From: Candidatus Thorarchaeota archaeon
Lineage (GTDB): Archaea; Asgardarchaeota; Thorarchaeia; Thorarchaeales; Thorarchaeaceae
DNA: 64,000 nt
Direction: 5' to 3'
NCBI GenBank assembly: GCA_018335335.1
Contig: JAGXKG010000001.1
Coordinates: 317,600 to 381,599, forward strand
Positions 53,021 to 61,923 of this stretch are shown here, piece after piece. Position numbers and translations under genes: made by a program. Below the pieces are notes generated by a model. That model did no database searches. It had not been told where the DNA came from and worked only from the letters and a program-made list of their open reading frames with translations. Positions within the stretch are counted from its first letter, which is position 1; each line of letters starts with the position of its first letter.

Positions 53021-53464
53021 CTACTCGTATTCAATGTTGAGGTTAGTAACTAGCTTAACACAGGAGCCAATCAGACAATTACCAATGGGGCAATTATCTT
53101 TCGCCATATCGAATAGTTTCTTGATCCGTTTCTCGTTAGCATCTTCTGGCACAATCACGGTGGTATCAATGCTGATGGATTCGAAAGCACTTCTCTGAGT
53201 GTCTTCGTCTGTGACATATTCACCCGAAATTTCGGATGTTATGTTACTGAATTCTATGTGTCCCTTCTGTAGCGCTATATCAAATACCAAATTCACACAT
53301 CCGCCGATTGAAGACAAGAACAGATGATGGGGACTGGTAGCATCATCGTGCTTATCCATATCTGGAGGTGGACAAACATCAGTTGTCTTGTTTCCTCCAA
53401 GCGTGATATTGTGAACCTTTTCCTTGTCCGTTTTATGTAGCTTTGCAGTAAACGTTTTTGCCAT
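53021..53464 (-). CDS. OsmC-family protein
   Basis: 147 residues. DDATSPHHLFLSSIGGCVNLVFDIALQKG carries the first redox Cys and AKDNCPIGNCLIGSCVKL the second. Peroxide- or thiol-stress protein. Cysteine-rich C-terminus (three Cys) is slightly unusual. Confidence 0.88.
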   Translation of the reverse strand: MAKTFTAKLHKTDKEKVHNITLGGNKTTDVCPPPDMDKHDDATSPHHLFLSSIGGCVNLVFDIALQKGHIEFSNITSEISGEYVTDEDTQRSAFESISIDTTVIVPEDANEKRIKKLFDMAKDNCPIGNCLIGSCVKLVTNLNIEYE

Positions 53465-53620
53465 TGTAACCAGCTCTTTATTTCTCGGGTCCTCTCTGAT
53501 TGGCTACCGTTGTGCTCTCCAATCGCAGACAGGAGACTTCCCTTGGTACATGACTTGGGATTTTAGTTGTTCAAATAAAGGTTCCAGTAGCGGACTGGCG
53601 TGCGCTTTTCGAAATAGCAA

Positions 53621-54907
53621 TTACAGATTAAGCTTTTCGAACATAATTAGCTTCATGTCTCGAGGTTTATTCTCTATCTCAGCTGTTGCCGCCGCAATAA
53701 TGATTTTGACACCTTTCGCCTTTGCAGTATCGACAAGGCGCTGTGTTACAACACCATCAAGAACAATAGCCTTAGCTTCATCAAGTGAATTCAATAGGTT
53801 GGTTAACTCTGCAGCTTTGCATTCCTTGATGAGATTATCATTCCTGTCAAAGACAGCAGCTTTGAAGCTCTCTTTGAGTTCCTTCGCCTTGTTGACATAG
53901 ACCTCGTTTACGCGCTCCTTCTTTGGTTCTGGGGGTCGTTTCTTCCGTGGTTTTCGTTCTTCTTTCTTCTTGCGCGAAGGTTTCTTCTCCTTCTTTTTGC
54001 TAGGTGGTCTTTTTTTCCTGCTGGGCCGTTTCTTTTCCTCTTCTTTCTTCTTTTTCTTCTCTAGCAAGCTTAGGGCCTGTTTAGCAGGCATTTTTCGCTT
54101 GAGAGCTCTTGAAACCGCCTTCCGGTCTAAATCTTCAACTTCCTTACCCTTTGGTGCTCGTGCAATATAGTCTATGTCGGCAACCTGCATGAGTTCTCGG
54201 AGTATCAGGTCACCACCTCGGTCACCATCCAAGAACGCTGTGATTTCTTTTCCTTCTCTCTTTGAAAGATCCGAAATCGAACCGGGGATATTCGTTCCTT
54301 CGGCCGAAATTGTATTTGTTATACCGCTCTTCATCAGATTAATGACATCGGCCCGCCCTTCGACTATGATTACTTCGTCGCTTTCAGGCATACTCGGCCC
54401 CGCGGGGAGTTTATCTTCACCATACTTGGTGATGCCTCTTTTCTTGGCTTTTGTTACCGCGTCCGTTATCTCATCGGCACCTGGAGCAATCTCTTCCTCC
54501 CAGCCTTTTAAGATACTGATGGCTCTGCTGACAACTTTTCTACGCTTTGCACCGCGGATATCTTCTACCTTCTGCAGAGTTACCTCGGCTGAACATGGTC
54601 CAACCCGATCAACTGTTTCCATTGATGCAGCAAGGATAGCAGTTGCAGTTCTATCCATCGAGACGGGGATTACGATTTCTCCTTTGCTTTTTCCTTTCTC
54701 TGATTTGATTCCAATCTGAATTCTACCAATACGTCCGCTTCGTTGAAGTTCCCTGAGATCTAAGTCTTCACCCAGTAATCCTTCTGTTTGACCGAATATT
54801 GCGCCAACGACATCTGACTTGTCAACAACGCCGTCTATCTCAATCTTCGCTCTAATAACGTACTTGGCAGTTGAATTATCAAAGTCTCCTGCTCCCAATA
54901 TACGCAT
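53621..54907 (-). CDS. dnaG: Archaeal DnaG (Toprim)
   Basis: 428 residues. Toprim acids at E183 (IIVEGRAD) and D227/D229 (FLDGDRGGD). An extremely basic low-complexity linker of K, R, E and P runs from about 284 to 331, followed by a C-terminal domain (NEVYVNKAKELKESF...). Archaeal DnaG associates with the exosome. Csl4 is also encoded in this window. Confidence 0.93.
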   Translation of the reverse strand: MRILGAGDFDNSTAKYVIRAKIEIDGVVDKSDVVGAIFGQTEGLLGEDLDLRELQRSGRIGRIQIGIKSEKGKSKGEIVIPVSMDRTATAILAASMETVDRVGPCSAEVTLQKVEDIRGAKRRKVVSRAISILKGWEEEIAPGADEITDAVTKAKKRGITKYGEDKLPAGPSMPESDEVIIVEGRADVINLMKSGITNTISAEGTNIPGSISDLSKREGKEITAFLDGDRGGDLILRELMQVADIDYIARAPKGKEVEDLDRKAVSRALKRKMPAKQALSLLEKKKKKEEEKKRPSRKKRPPSKKKEKKPSRKKKEERKPRKKRPPEPKKERVNEVYVNKAKELKESFKAAVFDRNDNLIKECKAAELTNLLNSLDEAKAIVLDGVVTQRLVDTAKAKGVKIIIAAATAEIENKPRDMKLIMFEKLNL

Positions 54908-55277
54908 CTCCTTTTCTTTGTAAACTTGTCACATGCCCCAACGGAATAGCCAGTACCCATTAATGCGCAACTAACCATAACGGCGAATTGTGCCGTTTCA
55001 CCTATCTCATGAACATCTACCTGATTCTTCGTGGGAACCCAGCTTACTGTATGTGTCCATGCTGTTTTAGTGATGAACGAATGAACCTGTGAATTGTAAG
55101 TCTCGTATGATTGGTCAGGCATATACTGATTCTGTACTATCCGATTGAGGACGCCATGACGCTTGTGATGTGATGATATGATAAATGGTAAAGCTTAGCC
55201 GCATTATGCTATTAGGCCTTACACGGTCAAGAATCCATGTCCATATTTGAAGATGTCGCTATGGTCACATATTGGTT
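54908..55277. other. Gene-free leader region of dnaG
   Basis: No convincing coding region. Two short frames here are overlaps of dnaG or lack family likeness. An imperfect promoter for dnaG is expected but no strong TATA box is obvious. Confidence 0.4.
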
Positions 55278-55303
55278 CAAAAAATCATTTGCGTGATTTT
55301 TTG
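55278..55303. repeat. Perfect inverted repeat with T/A runs
   Basis: A 10-bp stem, CAAAAAATCA/TGATTTTTTG, with a 6-base loop. It could terminate transcription on either strand. Confidence 0.5.
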
Positions 55304-55412
55304 GGGCACAGAAAACAAATCTTTCTTGTTTGCGAAACCTAATAACTGTTCAAACACTACCCTAACCAGCTCAGACGATATAACCCCCTTTCGAGGGCAC
55401 ACTGAGACTTTC

Positions 55413-55547
55413 GATGATGTGATTGCGCATAAAAGGTGGGAACAGGCTGAGCGTATCCGCTTGAGCTACAAGTGAGCCGTAACGGACTCTGGTGATATGG
55501 GTGAACACCCTAGGATGAGCTACGAGTCACCCCGGCATCATACATCA
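55413..55547 (+). ncRNA. Candidate structured RNA
   Basis: GATGATGTG near 55413 can pair with CATCAT/ACATC near 55537-55547, enclosing hairpins at 55477-55490 (gccgtaacggac), 55499-55511 (gggtgaacaccc) and others. No known RNA family was recognised; RNase P and SRP signatures are absent. Strand is a guess based on fold. Confidence 0.3.
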
Positions 55548-55551
55548 GCGG

Positions 55552-55658
55552 CCGGTTGATACGTACAACGCCCAACATGAGACATCCCAGCGAAGCCAGA
55601 GGCAACCTCTGATGCGAGGATGCTGGGCGTTAGTGCATTGGGCTACAGTATCAACCGG
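55552..55658 (+). ncRNA. H/ACA-like guide RNA candidate
   Basis: Nested stems: an outer 11-bp perfect helix (55552-55562/55648-55658), a lower stem gcccaa/ttgggc (55570-55575/55638-55643), two opposed 10-nt loops (55576-55585, 55628-55637) like a pseudouridylation pocket, an upper stem cccagc/gctggg, a kinked internal loop with GA steps, and a cagagg/cctctg hairpin. ACA is at 55645-55647, two bases after the lower stem. The pocket top to ACA is about 17 nt, slightly long. Confidence 0.45.
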
Positions 55659-55712
55659 ATTATTGTTTCACTTCTCCTATCTTCTCTCTGAAACTTGCTC
55701 ATTTGAAACGGC

Positions 55713-56387
55713 TTAGAATGTAAATTCCATGGTCTCACCGGGCTCAATGGCTCTCACGTCGGTATCTGGGCTCCTACCTTTTACCAGTTTCATGAATTCC
55801 TCCGGATTTGTCTCAATTGGTGGGAATGTATCATAGTGCATTGGTACCACTATCTTCGGTCTTATCAGCTCAGTAGCTAAGGCTGCTTGCTCCACGTCCA
55901 TAGTGTAATAGGATCCAATCGGAAGCATGGCTAAGTCTGGGGAGTACAGTTCCCTGAACAGTTTCATGCTTGAAAATACCCCTGTATCACCTGCATGATA
56001 GAATGAGAAGCTTGGCATCTTAACAACAAAACCAGTTGGTGCTCCTTTGCCACATGAATGGAATGCCTGTACAAGAGTTACACGTACATCATCTATATCT
56101 ATACTACCACCAATGTTGAGAGTGTGAACTTTCTCTAATCCCTTCTTTTTGGCATCAATGGCCAGTTCATTAATTGCGACAAAATAGGCACCAGTCTTTT
56201 CACAGATTTTTCTTGCTTCTGAATAGCCGTGGTCTTGATGATCATGTGTCACCAAGACAATATCAGCGTTATCTACATCATCAACGTCCATAGGTGATTC
56301 CGGTCCACCAAGCCATGGATCCACATACATGGTCTTACCGTCCGATTCCACTTTGAATCCTGCGTGTCCAAGATACGTTAATTTCAT
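55713..56387 (-). CDS. UPF0173-type metallo-beta-lactamase hydrolase
   Basis: 224 residues from ATG 56387. MKLTYLGHAGF, VTHDHQDHGYSEA (metal motif), FYHAGDTGVF and VPMHYDTFPPIE are intact. Conserved metal-dependent hydrolase with unknown substrate. A longer frame to 56420 is less likely. Confidence 0.92.
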   Translation of the reverse strand: MKLTYLGHAGFKVESDGKTMYVDPWLGGPESPMDVDDVDNADIVLVTHDHQDHGYSEARKICEKTGAYFVAINELAIDAKKKGLEKVHTLNIGGSIDIDDVRVTLVQAFHSCGKGAPTGFVVKMPSFSFYHAGDTGVFSSMKLFRELYSPDLAMLPIGSYYTMDVEQAALATELIRPKIVVPMHYDTFPPIETNPEEFMKLVKGRSPDTDVRAIEPGETMEFTF

Positions 56388-56522
56388 AATCTTCCTCATC
56401 TCCTGTTTTCTGGATATCATTACTCTCCCCCAAACTTCTATGTTTCGCTATGATGTCTATTGTCTCTGCGCCATAGAACAGCTTAAAGATAGAAGATATG
56501 AGAACTCAGTGTCGAGATTGAG

Positions 56523-57416
56523 ATGGTACCCAAACCCCATCCGGATTCATTAGAAGCGGGACGCATTGCAGCAAAGGTCCTTGATGAAACCGTAGACCTT
56601 GTGACTCCCGGCAAACGCATCATTGATATTTGTGAATTTGCGGAGAGTAGAATTCGCGAATCTGGTGCATATCCTGCTTTTCCCTGTAACATATCTATCG
56701 ATAGCGAGGCGGCTCATTACTCCAGCCCCTATGGAGACACAAGGAAAATCCCCGAGAAGGGATTGATTAAGGTTGACCTCGGTGCCCATATTAACGGCCA
56801 CATATCTGATACGGCCAAAACGGTTGATTTAGTTGGCTCTTTTGGACATTATATTGCTGCAGTGGAAGATGCCCTTCAAGCTGCGATAGACGTAATCCGC
56901 CCTGGGATTAAGACCGGTCAGGTTGGGGCTGCAATTGAAGAAGCAATTCGAAGTTACGATTTACAACCGGTCTACCAGCTGTCGGGGCATGAACTAAAAC
57001 CATGGATGCTACATGCAGGTCGCAATGTACCAAACATTGGCTCAAAAATGGGGAGCACAATAAAGGCTGGAGATACCTTTGCAATTGAGCCTTTCGCCAC
57101 AGATGGGGATGGCTCCATTACTAGTGACCGGCGGATGTATATTTTCAGGAACAACCTGTCAAGCGGAACACATCTGGAAGGAGCAACTGAGCGACTCCGA
57201 GATAAAGCGCGACGTCTATTCGGCTCTTTGCCTTGGGCTTCACGGTGGATCTATGACACGAATCTGAATATGACAAAACAACTCAAAACTCTACTACACA
57301 AAAGGGTGATAATAGGCTACCCGGTGTTGTTAGATGCGAAGAATGGCATGGTATCCCAGAAAGAACATACAGTATTCGTTGGGGAAGATGGGGCTATTGC
57401 CACCACAAAGCTGTAG
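56523..57416 (+). CDS. map: Methionine aminopeptidase, type 2 (first copy)
   Basis: 297 residues. Metal ligands present in VDLGAHINGHISDTAKT (two Asp), SGHELKPWMLHAG (His), FAIEPFATDG (Glu) and SQKEHTVFV (Glu). Removes N-terminal methionine. Followed 12 bp later by a paralogue. Confidence 0.93.
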   Translation: MVPKPHPDSLEAGRIAAKVLDETVDLVTPGKRIIDICEFAESRIRESGAYPAFPCNISIDSEAAHYSSPYGDTRKIPEKGLIKVDLGAHINGHISDTAKTVDLVGSFGHYIAAVEDALQAAIDVIRPGIKTGQVGAAIEEAIRSYDLQPVYQLSGHELKPWMLHAGRNVPNIGSKMGSTIKAGDTFAIEPFATDGDGSITSDRRMYIFRNNLSSGTHLEGATERLRDKARRLFGSLPWASRWIYDTNLNMTKQLKTLLHKRVIIGYPVLLDAKNGMVSQKEHTVFVGEDGAIATTKL

Positions 57417-57428
57417 GAGAATAAATAC

Positions 57429-58328
57429 ATGGTTGAAGAACCGAAAGCATCTCACAAGAAAGCCGGCAAAATCGCGGCAAAGGTGCGGGCTGACACTGCA
57501 GACAAATTAGAGCCTGGTATGAAAATCCTCGAAGTATGTGAGTATGCTGAATCCAGAATCACTGACATGGGGGCGAAACCTGCTTTTCCCTGTAATGTGT
57601 CTATAAATCACATTGCCGCTCATTATACTTCTCCCCGAAATGATGATTCTACAATCCCGGATAGCGGCTTGGTCAAAATTGACATTGGAGTTCATGTGGA
57701 TGGCTACATAGCAGATACGGCTTGTACGGTAGATATGGATAGGGAATTGGAAGGTTTCATTGCTGCAACGGATGATGCATTGCAAGAAGCTATCAATCTC
57801 ATGAGACCGGGTGTGTCGTTGGGTAAAGTAGGATCGAAAATAGAGGATGTAATCAATGCCTATGGCTTGAGGCCTATCCGCAATCTCAGCGGTCATCAAA
57901 TGAAACGGTATCGACTCCATGCTGGCAAACAGATTCCAAATGTGAAACGGCGGTTCACTGAGAAAATAGAGGTGGGTGAGACCTATGCGATTGAACCTTT
58001 TGCCACCACCGGTACCGGAACGGTAGCGGACACAAAATATACTTACATATTCTCAAACACTCGAACCGAAGCTTCGCTTGATGATGTAACCCAGAAACTG
58101 AGAGACCATTTGGTGAAGACTTATGGACCTCTTCCGTTTGCAGCCAGATGGGTTGGTACACGGGATGGAGAACTGAATGTTGAGAAGGAATTTGCGAAGC
58201 TATTGAATTCAAATGCAATCAAAGCTTATCCAGTTCTGGTTGAGAAAGGGAACCGACCTGTGAGCCAGTCAGAACATACTGTGTTTGTTGGACGGGGGCG
58301 GACCTTCACCTTGACCTTGCGGGACTGA
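57429..58328 (+). CDS. map: Methionine aminopeptidase, type 2 (second copy)
   Basis: 299 residues, co-directional paralogue. Ligands in IDIGVHVDGYIADTACT, SGHQMKRYRLHAG, YAIEPFATTG and SQSEHTVFV are all intact. This copy is closer to the archaeal consensus; the first copy differs more. Its 3' end overlaps the convergent gene by 60 bp. Confidence 0.93.
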   Translation: MVEEPKASHKKAGKIAAKVRADTADKLEPGMKILEVCEYAESRITDMGAKPAFPCNVSINHIAAHYTSPRNDDSTIPDSGLVKIDIGVHVDGYIADTACTVDMDRELEGFIAATDDALQEAINLMRPGVSLGKVGSKIEDVINAYGLRPIRNLSGHQMKRYRLHAGKQIPNVKRRFTEKIEVGETYAIEPFATTGTGTVADTKYTYIFSNTRTEASLDDVTQKLRDHLVKTYGPLPFAARWVGTRDGELNVEKEFAKLLNSNAIKAYPVLVEKGNRPVSQSEHTVFVGRGRTFTLTLRD

Positions 58329-58700
58329 AAAGCGACCTTTTTCTGCTTCTTCTTCCTCACGCACAACGTAGACCCCCTCAATCACCATTTCTGCCTCGCA
58401 TTTGGGGCATCCCTTATCCAATACCTTCAGGACATAATCTCCTTCTTCGAAATCACGGATTTCTTTGAAGTCACAATCTGGAGATGAACATCGAATCTCG
58501 GTAACCGTTGGCGGCGGCGGCTCCATCTCTTCGCCTCCTCTTCCTGCTGTCAGGAGACTGAACCCTATCGACATACCCACCAAGCCGAGAAAGAACAGAA
58601 CATATGACCAGAGATCTTCTCCGAAAGTCATGCCATAGAAAACTACTATAGCTCCAGCCGCAGCGAATACGATTCCAATTGCCTTCAGTAACTTGCTCAT
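58269..58700 (-). CDS. Membrane protein with zinc-ribbon-like domain
   Basis: About 143 residues. Two N-terminal membrane helices, a proline linker, then CSSPDCDF...GCPKCEAEM, a cytoplasmic zinc-ribbon-like knuckle. Overlaps DUF1512's frame only at the start region. No family recognised. Confidence 0.6.
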   Translation of the reverse strand: MSKLLKAIGIVFAAAGAIVVFYGMTFGEDLWSYVLFFLGLVGMSIGFSLLTAGRGGEEMEPPPPTVTEIRCSSPDCDFKEIRDFEEGDYVLKVLDKGCPKCEAEMVIEGVYVVREEEEAEKGRFSVPQGQGEGPPPSNKHSMF

Positions 58701-58705
58701 TTGAA

Positions 58706-59836
58706 TCACAGTCCTATGCCGATAGTATTGCCAATCCCAGCGAGAATAACCTGGTCTCCAGTTTTCGTTCGCTTATGGATTGCATCCTTAATCCGTTCTA
58801 TTACCTCAGGCACAGCATCGAGGATTTTCTTATCCATCACACCAACGGCAGCAGCTTCGTTCTCCTTTATCACAACTGCTTCAAGTCCGATACCGTTTTT
58901 CGTTGCAACTTCCTCTATGGCGTGTTTCTCGGGTCCAGGATCTCCAATTGCTGCTCCTGTTCCTTCGGAAACTCTGCCAAGTTCTTCTCCTTCGAGCTTG
59001 AGTGCCGCATCAACGGTTATTATCCTTCGAATCTTGCCCGGGTTTTCACCAACCAACTTCTTTACTGCGAAGCCCGGCTTTCCTACTGTCCCACCAGGAC
59101 CTGTTGCACGAAGTGCGTAAATCGTTCGCCCCTCGTATTCCACAGGGTAATAGCCAACCCCCCTTGTGATTTCGGAAACATAGCTCTCACTATCTTTACC
59201 CTGTTCTCGCGCAAACTTGGTCACAGCTAACGGACCTATACCATCACCTATCGGCTTACCTTCTGAGAAGGCTCCCATTGCATCGAAGTATGCTTTGGCG
59301 AGTCGGAGTAATTCGGGCAGCTGCATCTGTATCTGCATAATCATGATTTGACTACCATGCTTCTTGCCCAGAAGATAGTAATGTCTTACAACACGGAAAA
59401 TCAGAGACAGCACCTGAGTCACTTCGAGTGTGTTCTCCAAATTGCTCCTCACTTCGTCTGGTGCTTCTGGTGCCAGATCTTCGGTGAATTCCTCAAAGCG
59501 GTCTTTCCTCTCTTCAAGGATATGTTCAAGTCTTTCCAGCACTCCTGCCGGATCAAGATCAACAGGCCGGATGGTGAAGTAATCCAACCACCGGTCCACC
59601 TCTTCAGCCACTACTTCCTCTTCTCTGCCGTACTTCTTGAACGTATCAATGGCTGTCTGCCTAGATTTGATCGCCATCTGTTTCAGTTCAATCAAACCTG
59701 CTTCTATCTGCTTCAGCCACTGCCACATCTGTATCCGTTGGCCATACAGGCTGAGCACCATGATGAAGACAAAGAACACCAACTGGATGACCCAGCTGAA
59801 TTCTCCTGCATCGGCGCCGAATAGTTGTAAGAGCAT
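58706..59836 (-). CDS. DUF1512 protein
   Basis: 376 residues. N-terminal membrane helix (VIQLVFFVFIMVLSLYGQRIQ), helical domain, and a C-terminal glycine-rich half (GPGGTVGKPGFAVKKLVGENPGKIRRIITVDAALKLEGE; GPEKHAIEE) typical of archaeal DUF1512. Function unknown. Confidence 0.85.
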   Translation of the reverse strand: MLLQLFGADAGEFSWVIQLVFFVFIMVLSLYGQRIQMWQWLKQIEAGLIELKQMAIKSRQTAIDTFKKYGREEEVVAEEVDRWLDYFTIRPVDLDPAGVLERLEHILEERKDRFEEFTEDLAPEAPDEVRSNLENTLEVTQVLSLIFRVVRHYYLLGKKHGSQIMIMQIQMQLPELLRLAKAYFDAMGAFSEGKPIGDGIGPLAVTKFAREQGKDSESYVSEITRGVGYYPVEYEGRTIYALRATGPGGTVGKPGFAVKKLVGENPGKIRRIITVDAALKLEGEELGRVSEGTGAAIGDPGPEKHAIEEVATKNGIGLEAVVIKENEAAAVGVMDKKILDAVPEVIERIKDAIHKRTKTGDQVILAGIGNTIGIGL

Positions 59837-59946
59837 GAACTCAGAACAATCTTGACTTCTTTTAATGATTTAGTTGCGCGTGCCCGTGAAATTGTAATAC
59901 ATGTGCTCCCTTCTCTGGAGGAAAATGAATTATGAATATAGAGAAT

Positions 59947-60059
59947 GGCCAGTTTGCGGGCCTGTCACGCGCGCTAGCGCGCACATGTCCCGCAACGACC
60001 CCGGGCTTAACTTCCGAGTTCAGCCGAGTTCGGGTGTGCCCCGGGGACTATGACCGGCC
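59947..60059 (-). rRNA. rrf: 5S ribosomal RNA
   Basis: Minus strand GGCCGGT...ACTGGCC form helix I. The conserved CCCGAACTCGG and GAAGTTAAGC are present. About 113 nt. A TATA box (tttaaacc, 60085-60093) lies 26-34 bases upstream. No 16S or 23S is nearby, so it is an isolated 5S gene. Confidence 0.95.
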
Positions 60060-60112
60060 TATTTTCCGGTTAGCTGATGTACGGTTTTAAACCTTATCGT
60101 AAAGACAATATG

Positions 60113-60985
60113 TTACTCATCTGGCTCGGGTTCTTGTCGATTGGATTGAACCGTCTCCCGAATCCAATCTAAAGATACCTGAATCCTGTTGGTACGGTGG
60201 AGGATGAATACAACTAGCCCAGCTATACCGATTCCAGCTAGTGAGACCGCTATGAGCATATCGGCTGTGATGATGCCCGTGGCACTTCCGGAAGGAATCG
60301 TAAGCGTCATCAAGCGGGCACTCGATTCGTAGCTCAGGTTTGCATTCATACCTTCAATGGAGCCTTCGGGATTTTTTTTGCTGCTTTCCTTCTCGAGTTC
60401 GATTATGATTGGACTTTCACTAACCTGTATGGACGACCCATCTCGAAGACGGATTGTCAACCCTTCAAAAACGAAGATACCCCCAAAGCTTGGCAGATAG
60501 CGGCTCAAGGGCTTGTTGGTGATCATTGGTCGTGTCCCAATCATCTGCCCGTCTACAAGTGTATCATTCAATTGTAGTGCCGGGCCGGTATCAAGCCAGT
60601 CATATGTTTGTCCATTGAAACTTGACCACATCGGGTAGAACGCCACTCTATCCACTTCTGCTGAGCGGATCAGTGTTCTTCCAAGGGCTGACTTCGCATA
60701 GTAAAACCCAAATGTTGCCGAGATGTGGTGTTTACTGATTGTTGGATGATGGTGCTGATAGTAATATAGGAGTTCGAACGCCCCGCGGAGGAGGAGCACT
60801 TCCACTCCGTCTGATAGTTTGAAGGCGACCCTGTAGGTGAACTCATCTATCTTGAAGATCTGGCCGCTTGGATTTATTGTGCGGTTTGGCCCTGTGCGCG
60901 CAGCAGTTACACGTGACGGTGGCACCGCTGTGATAGTCAGTAGTATAACCACGAACAATATGAGCACACGTCTTCGGGGCATCAT
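60113..60985 (-). CDS. Secreted, membrane-anchored protein
   Basis: 290 residues. N-terminal signal (RRRVLILFVVILLTITAVPPS), a beta-rich exported domain with YYYQHHHPTISKHH, and a C-terminal membrane helix (MLIAVSLAGIGIAGLVVFIL) followed by a short acidic cytoplasmic tail. No family recognised. Confidence 0.7.
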   Translation of the reverse strand: MMPRRRVLILFVVILLTITAVPPSRVTAARTGPNRTINPSGQIFKIDEFTYRVAFKLSDGVEVLLLRGAFELLYYYQHHHPTISKHHISATFGFYYAKSALGRTLIRSAEVDRVAFYPMWSSFNGQTYDWLDTGPALQLNDTLVDGQMIGTRPMITNKPLSRYLPSFGGIFVFEGLTIRLRDGSSIQVSESPIIIELEKESSKKNPEGSIEGMNANLSYESSARLMTLTIPSGSATGIITADMLIAVSLAGIGIAGLVVFILHRTNRIQVSLDWIRETVQSNRQEPEPDE

Positions 60986-61360
60986 GGTCTATCTCTTCGT
61001 GAGTATGTTTGTTCTTTGATTAAAAGGGGGTTGCGATGTAAGCAATAATAGACCAGTCCTTCCCTTAATAGTTCGATTAGAAAACATCAGTATCCTTGTA
61101 CCCACCTGTTTCATGTGATAAACGAATTGAGGACAGCAAAGGCGATGTAAGGAACCTACGACGAATGAATTCCAAATTAAAAATCTTCATCCGCGGCAGT
61201 CTTTTATGTTTATAACCCTTGTTACTAGACGCCTCTAAAATCTTCACTCTTTGCTATTCCTTCACATGAAGTGAGAATGCCACCTTCTAGGTACATTCCT
61301 AAAACAAAAGCGGAAAGCTATTATCTGAGCCACAAGTGGCAGACATGAAGGTATTATATA
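60986..61360. other. Intergenic region without gene
   Basis: AT-rich, with a TATA-like gtttataac near 61209 and another ttatata directly before ATG 61361. Nothing else recognised. Confidence 0.4.
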
Positions 61361-61672
61361 ATGTCTGAAGAATCCCAACACACCCCAGAATTTCTCCCCC
61401 ATCTGACTGTACTTGTGGTTTTGTTCGTATTGGAGTACTGGACGTTTATGTCACATGTATCTAGTCTTACCATGGTCGGCGACTATGGCCCTCTTGTCGG
61501 AATTCCACTTTTGCTATCTTTGATATTAATGATCATAATCTCTCTTGGGTTATACTCAATTTGTGAAAACAAACCGGTTTACAACAAAATCGTTTCCATT
61601 ACCCTGATTCTGTTCGTAGTGCAGATGGCACTAGTATTTATCGAATACGTGGTAATTGCGTTAGAAATGTAA
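61361..61672 (+). CDS. Small three-helix membrane protein
   Basis: 103 residues. Hydrophobic helices LTVLVVLFVLEYWTFMSHV, LVGIPLLLSLILMIIISLGLY and IVSITLILFVVQMALVFIEYVVIAL. No family recognised. Confidence 0.55.
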   Translation: MSEESQHTPEFLPHLTVLVVLFVLEYWTFMSHVSSLTMVGDYGPLVGIPLLLSLILMIIISLGLYSICENKPVYNKIVSITLILFVVQMALVFIEYVVIALEM

Positions 61673-61695
61673 CACTTTACTTCGGGATTGCCCCT

Positions 61696-61914
61696 TCAAA
61701 GAACGCCTGTAAGAAGGAACCGCGAGTGATACCCCTCGCCGAAACAGATCGTGCCTAAGATACTGCTAAAGACAGCCGAAATAAGAAAGGCATGGAAGAA
61801 GCCGACAAAAAAGGCTACGAGAAGGAAATGCGGATGATGCAGGTTGATGATAAAGTCCCCGCTAAACGCATTGGCAAAGACGGCAATGGAAATTATAACA
61901 AATAAACTCACCAA
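61696..61914 (-). CDS. Possible small membrane protein
   Basis: 72 residues with two hydrophobic stretches (LFVIISIAVFANAF; FLLVAFFVGFFHAFLISAVF). No family and no clear ribosome-binding site. It lies downstream of tRNA-Trp on the same strand. Weak call. Confidence 0.3.
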   Translation of the reverse strand: MVSLFVIISIAVFANAFSGDFIINLHHPHFLLVAFFVGFFHAFLISAVFSSILGTICFGEGYHSRFLLTGVL

Positions 61915-61923
61915 AAAATAGCG

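Noticed and set aside
55640-55660. Minus strand resembles the 5' end of 16S rRNA (TCCGGTTGAT)
   Set aside because: Similarity ends after about 10 bases and the stretch is explained by the 11-bp terminal helix.
55300-55660. RNase P RNA or SRP RNA
   Set aside because: The conserved RNase P core (GAGGAAAGUCC) and SRP helix 8 motifs were not found on either strand.
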